From: Prevotella sp.
Lineage (GTDB): Bacteria; Bacteroidota; Bacteroidia; Bacteroidales; Bacteroidaceae
Assembly: GCA_017395215.1 (NCBI GenBank)
Contig: JAFPVW010000110.1
Span: 1-59,488 of the forward strand
Reading direction: 5' to 3'
Length of the DNA: 59,488 nucleotides
This document shows, in pieces, positions 56,876-59,488 of the stretch. Every line of letters starts with the position of its first letter. Position 1 is the first letter of the stretch. A program made the position numbers and the translations under genes. The notes beneath the pieces were generated by a model that worked only from the letters and a program-made list of their open reading frames with translations, was not told the DNA's origin and ran no database searches.

Positions 56876-59374
56876 CTACTGTGCGGGCTTCATCTTGCGA
56901 TACGACAGGAACAGTGCCAGCAGCACGAGCAACACAAGTACGCCTAAAGAGGCATAAGCTATGGTCTCGGTGGTGTCGAGCGACTTGGGGAAGAACGACA
57001 GCACCACCTTATGCTGTCCGGGACTGACGGTGAGGGCGCGCAGCACGTAGTCAACGCGGCCAACCTCAACCGGCTGGTCGTCGACGGTGGCAGTCCAGCC
57101 AGGATAGTAGATTTCGGAGAACACCACTACCCCACCACGAGCTGACGTCACGTCGTAGGTCAGCTGGTTGGGCTCATAGGCTGTCAGGGTGACCAGGGCG
57201 GCCGAGTCGGCAGCCTGCTCGGCGACGGGCTTCAGCAGTTCGCGGAACTTGGCATCGGCCACAGCCTCGTGGCGCAGGTCGAGCTTGCCGAGGGCATCGA
57301 GCTCCTGGTTGGCATTGTCGACAAACTTCACTGAGTTGACAAACCAAGCATTGCCGAATCTATACGGATTCTCCACAGGCACGGTCTTACCGTCCTGCAG
57401 CGGCAGGATGAAGTACTTGGTGTTGAGCATGTTGAGCACGGGATAGACGGAGTCGCCTTTCACCAGCGTCATGTCGCCGGCAGCCTCAGCCACGGCGGCA
57501 AAGGTCTGCTGCATCTCGGGTGAGATGTACGCCTCGATGAGTTCCTGGTAGCGGCGCAGCTTGGCGGCGTGGTAGCCACCGATAGACTTATGGTAGTAGG
57601 ATGTCTCGTTCTCGTTGAACGTGTTCGAGGCGAGGTTCAGCACGCGGTAGTCGAGCGACTTGTCGGCGAGGATAATCTCGTCGGTCTCGGTCTTGGGCTG
57701 CGCCTGCTCACGCTCGTACTTGGGCACGAACATCGCATCGTTCAGGTAGCGCTTGTTCACCGTCCAGAGGTCGATGAGACAGAGTGCCAGCAGCAGGCCG
57801 GCCAGGGTAACAGCCTTCAGCTTGCGTGCCATGAAGAGCACCAGGCAGACGGTGCCGATAAAAATAATAATGAACGAGCGCATGGCATCGCTGGTGAACA
57901 TCGCACGGCGCATCTCCGACAGGTTGGCCAACAGCGGGTTGAGCTGGTCGGCAGGGAACTGCGACAGGGCCTGCATCTCGCTGGAGGAGACGTAATTGCC
58001 AAAGAACACGTCGGGCATCGCCCAGAACAGCAGGGCTACGCAGCCCGTGAGGGCGAACGAGGCGACAACGGCCTTCCGCAACTTATCTGTCTTCACCTCT
58101 CCGCTCACCACTTCCTTCAGTGCCAGCATGGCCAACAGGGGAATAGTGAATTCGGCGATGACGAGGATGGAGGCCACGGTACGGAACTTGGCGTACATCG
58201 GCATATAGTCGATGAACAGGTCGGTCAGGCCCATGAAGTTCTTACCCCACGACAGCATGATGCTCAGCACCGTTGCCGCCAGAAGTGCCCACTTCATCGG
58301 GCCCTTGACGATGAACAGGCCCAGCACGAAGAGGAAGAGCACGAAGGCACCCACGTAGACGGGCCCTGACGTGCCGGGCTGCTCGCCCCAGTACTGGCCT
58401 ATCTGCTGGTAGATGCCGATGTAGTTGTTGTCGGCGTGCTTCATCGCCGTCTTGTTCATCGCCAGCGGCTGCGAGGCACCGCCCTTCACGTTGGGCACGA
58501 GGAGCGTCCAGGTCTCGCCGATGCCATACGACCACTGGGTGATATAGTCGCGCTCCAGTCCGCTCGAGGTCTGGTTGGCATTGTTCTCCTTCACCAGCTC
58601 ACTCTTGCCGCGCATCGACTCCTTCGAATACTGCCACGTGTGGTAGAGGTTCGAGATATTGACCATCACGCCCACCAGACCGCCTACCATGCAGACGGCC
58701 GTGGCCTTCAGGAAGCGCGACATCTGCTTCTGGCGAATGGCCTCGACCAGGTAGGCCAGTATCATAAAGAAGATGACAAACAGATAGTAGTACGTCATCT
58801 GCACGTGGTTGGCATTGACTTCGAAGGCCGTGAAGAGCGCCGTCATAATCAGTCCCCAGAGGTACTTGCCCCTATAGGCCAGCACAATGCCCGCTATCAG
58901 CGGCGGCAGGTAGGCCAGCGCCCACACCTTCCAGATGTGTCCGGCGGCAATGATAATAAGGAAATACGTGCTGAAGGCCCACATCACCGAGCCCAACGCC
59001 GCCAGATACCAGCGGAAGTCGAAGGCGCGCAACAGGAGGTAGAAGCCCAGGAGGTAGACAAACACATACCAGACATTCTCGGGCAGCCACAGGTGGTAGG
59101 CATTGACAACCTTTCCCAACAGAGTGGTGCTGTTGTACGCGGGTGCCGACTGGTAGGTAGGCATACCGCTGAACAAGGCGTTGGTCCAGCGGGTACGCTC
59201 ACCCGTGCGCTGATAATACTCATGCTGTTCCTGTCCGGCTCCCACGCCTGCCGAGGCATCGTGACGGTAGAGGATGCGCCCCTCCGTGTCGGCGGGGAAG
59301 AAATAGGCGAAGGCCAGGACGGCAAACAACAATACGGCCACAATATCGGGCACGAGTTTCTTCAGTGTAGTCAT
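56876..59374 (-). CDS. YfhO-like multipass membrane protein
   Basis: 832 residues from ATG 59374; the upstream part of the longer frame lies in the promoter region. About 12-14 membrane segments (VAVLLFAVLAFAYFFPADTE at the start, LLVLLALFLSY at the end), with a large non-membrane C-terminal part that contains NVSPGQHKVVLSFFPKS-like TVSPGQHKVVL, the YfhO family pattern. Bacillus and Listeria YfhO members act in glycosylation of teichoic acid; the Bacteroidetes role is unknown. It heads the operon with fkp, GSCFA and yraN. Its co-transcription with fkp suggests a role in glycan transfer, which is an inference. Confidence 0.85.
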   Translation of the reverse strand: MTTLKKLVPDIVAVLLFAVLAFAYFFPADTEGRILYRHDASAGVGAGQEQHEYYQRTGERTRWTNALFSGMPTYQSAPAYNSTTLLGKVVNAYHLWLPENVWYVFVYLLGFYLLLRAFDFRWYLAALGSVMWAFSTYFLIIIAAGHIWKVWALAYLPPLIAGIVLAYRGKYLWGLIMTALFTAFEVNANHVQMTYYYLFVIFFMILAYLVEAIRQKQMSRFLKATAVCMVGGLVGVMVNISNLYHTWQYSKESMRGKSELVKENNANQTSSGLERDYITQWSYGIGETWTLLVPNVKGGASQPLAMNKTAMKHADNNYIGIYQQIGQYWGEQPGTSGPVYVGAFVLFLFVLGLFIVKGPMKWALLAATVLSIMLSWGKNFMGLTDLFIDYMPMYAKFRTVASILVIAEFTIPLLAMLALKEVVSGEVKTDKLRKAVVASFALTGCVALLFWAMPDVFFGNYVSSSEMQALSQFPADQLNPLLANLSEMRRAMFTSDAMRSFIIIFIGTVCLVLFMARKLKAVTLAGLLLALCLIDLWTVNKRYLNDAMFVPKYEREQAQPKTETDEIILADKSLDYRVLNLASNTFNENETSYYHKSIGGYHAAKLRRYQELIEAYISPEMQQTFAAVAEAAGDMTLVKGDSVYPVLNMLNTKYFILPLQDGKTVPVENPYRFGNAWFVNSVKFVDNANQELDALGKLDLRHEAVADAKFRELLKPVAEQAADSAALVTLTAYEPNQLTYDVTSARGGVVVFSEIYYPGWTATVDDQPVEVGRVDYVLRALTVSPGQHKVVLSFFPKSLDTTETIAYASLGVLVLLVLLALFLSYRKMKPAQ

Positions 59375-59488
59375 AACTTGCAAGTTTTTTACGTTTCTGC
59401 GTGCAAAGGTACGAAAATTTTCGTACCTTTGCACGCAGAAACGTAAAAAACTTGCAAGTTATGACTACACTGAAGAAACTCGTGCCCG
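59347..59488. repeat. Perfect 142-bp inverted repeat at the window end
   Basis: The sequence from 59347 to 59417 is exactly reverse-complemented in 59418-59488. It includes the first 28 bases of the coding region of the YfhO-like gene and its promoter. No unpaired loop. Confidence 0.95.
59404..59411 (-). promoter_or_regulatory. -7 promoter box of the YfhO-like operon
   Basis: TACCTTTG on the minus strand, about 30 bases before the ATG at 59374. The -33 region is replaced by the mirror copy. Confidence 0.55.

Noticed and set aside
55150-57027. 625-codon ORF antisense to fkp
   Set aside because: Fkp is clearly the real gene; the antisense frame has no family match.
59347-59488. Hairpin telomere of a linear replicon
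   Set aside because: The palindrome copies part of a coding region exactly and has no loop; an assembly fold-back explains it better.

Overview
The window looks like a contig from a gut-type Bacteroidales, most likely Prevotella or a close relative. Evidence: Bacteroidetes-style promoters (-7 TAnnTTTG, several with a -33 TTG/TTTG about 19-20 bases upstream), very large secreted beta-rich proteins, a C-terminal sorting tail of the Prevotella type, a MurF-alanine racemase fusion, a bifunctional fucokinase/GDP-fucose synthase (Fkp), and a BT4734/VirE-type primase-helicase with an HU-like partner. Family calls rest on recognition of sequence motifs; no database search was run.

Layout. 1-4130 is an accessory segment: the 3' end of a transposase-associated protein, then leftward virE and an HU-like gene. 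Short phased direct repeats lie upstream of virE, and similar boxes lie beyond its 3' end. 4141-27750 is one rightward gene of about 7,870 codons, a glycine-rich solenoid with about 94 V-Y/F-G-G type motifs. 28148-29440 is a leftward DUF4143 ATPase. 29690-44072 is leftward: a second giant gene, split in this sequence by a one-base frameshift (about 4,730 codons when joined), with a 62-residue ORF overlapping its stop codon. The two giant genes converge and share a module of about 500 residues, so they are related surface proteins.

44302-48282 is a leftward uronate cluster (EIIC-like permease, KduI with a signal peptide, hexuronate-type MFS transporter). 48415-49941 is a rightward secreted M6 metalloprotease. 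49945-59374 is leftward housekeeping and envelope: YfhO-like membrane protein, fkp, GSCFA protein and TPR-YraN in one tight operon, followed by murF-alr with its own promoter.

The most unusual features are: (1) the pair of giant repeat proteins with a shared module; (2) a family of about 120-146 bp palindromic elements, found between genes and also in frame inside murF-alr and fkp, recalling Rickettsia palindromic elements; (3) a 7-bp tandem repeat inside the GSCFA gene that could change frame by slippage; (4) 22-bp and 11-bp phased repeats around virE. The window ends in a perfect 142-bp inverted repeat that includes the start of the last gene, most likely an assembly fold-back.
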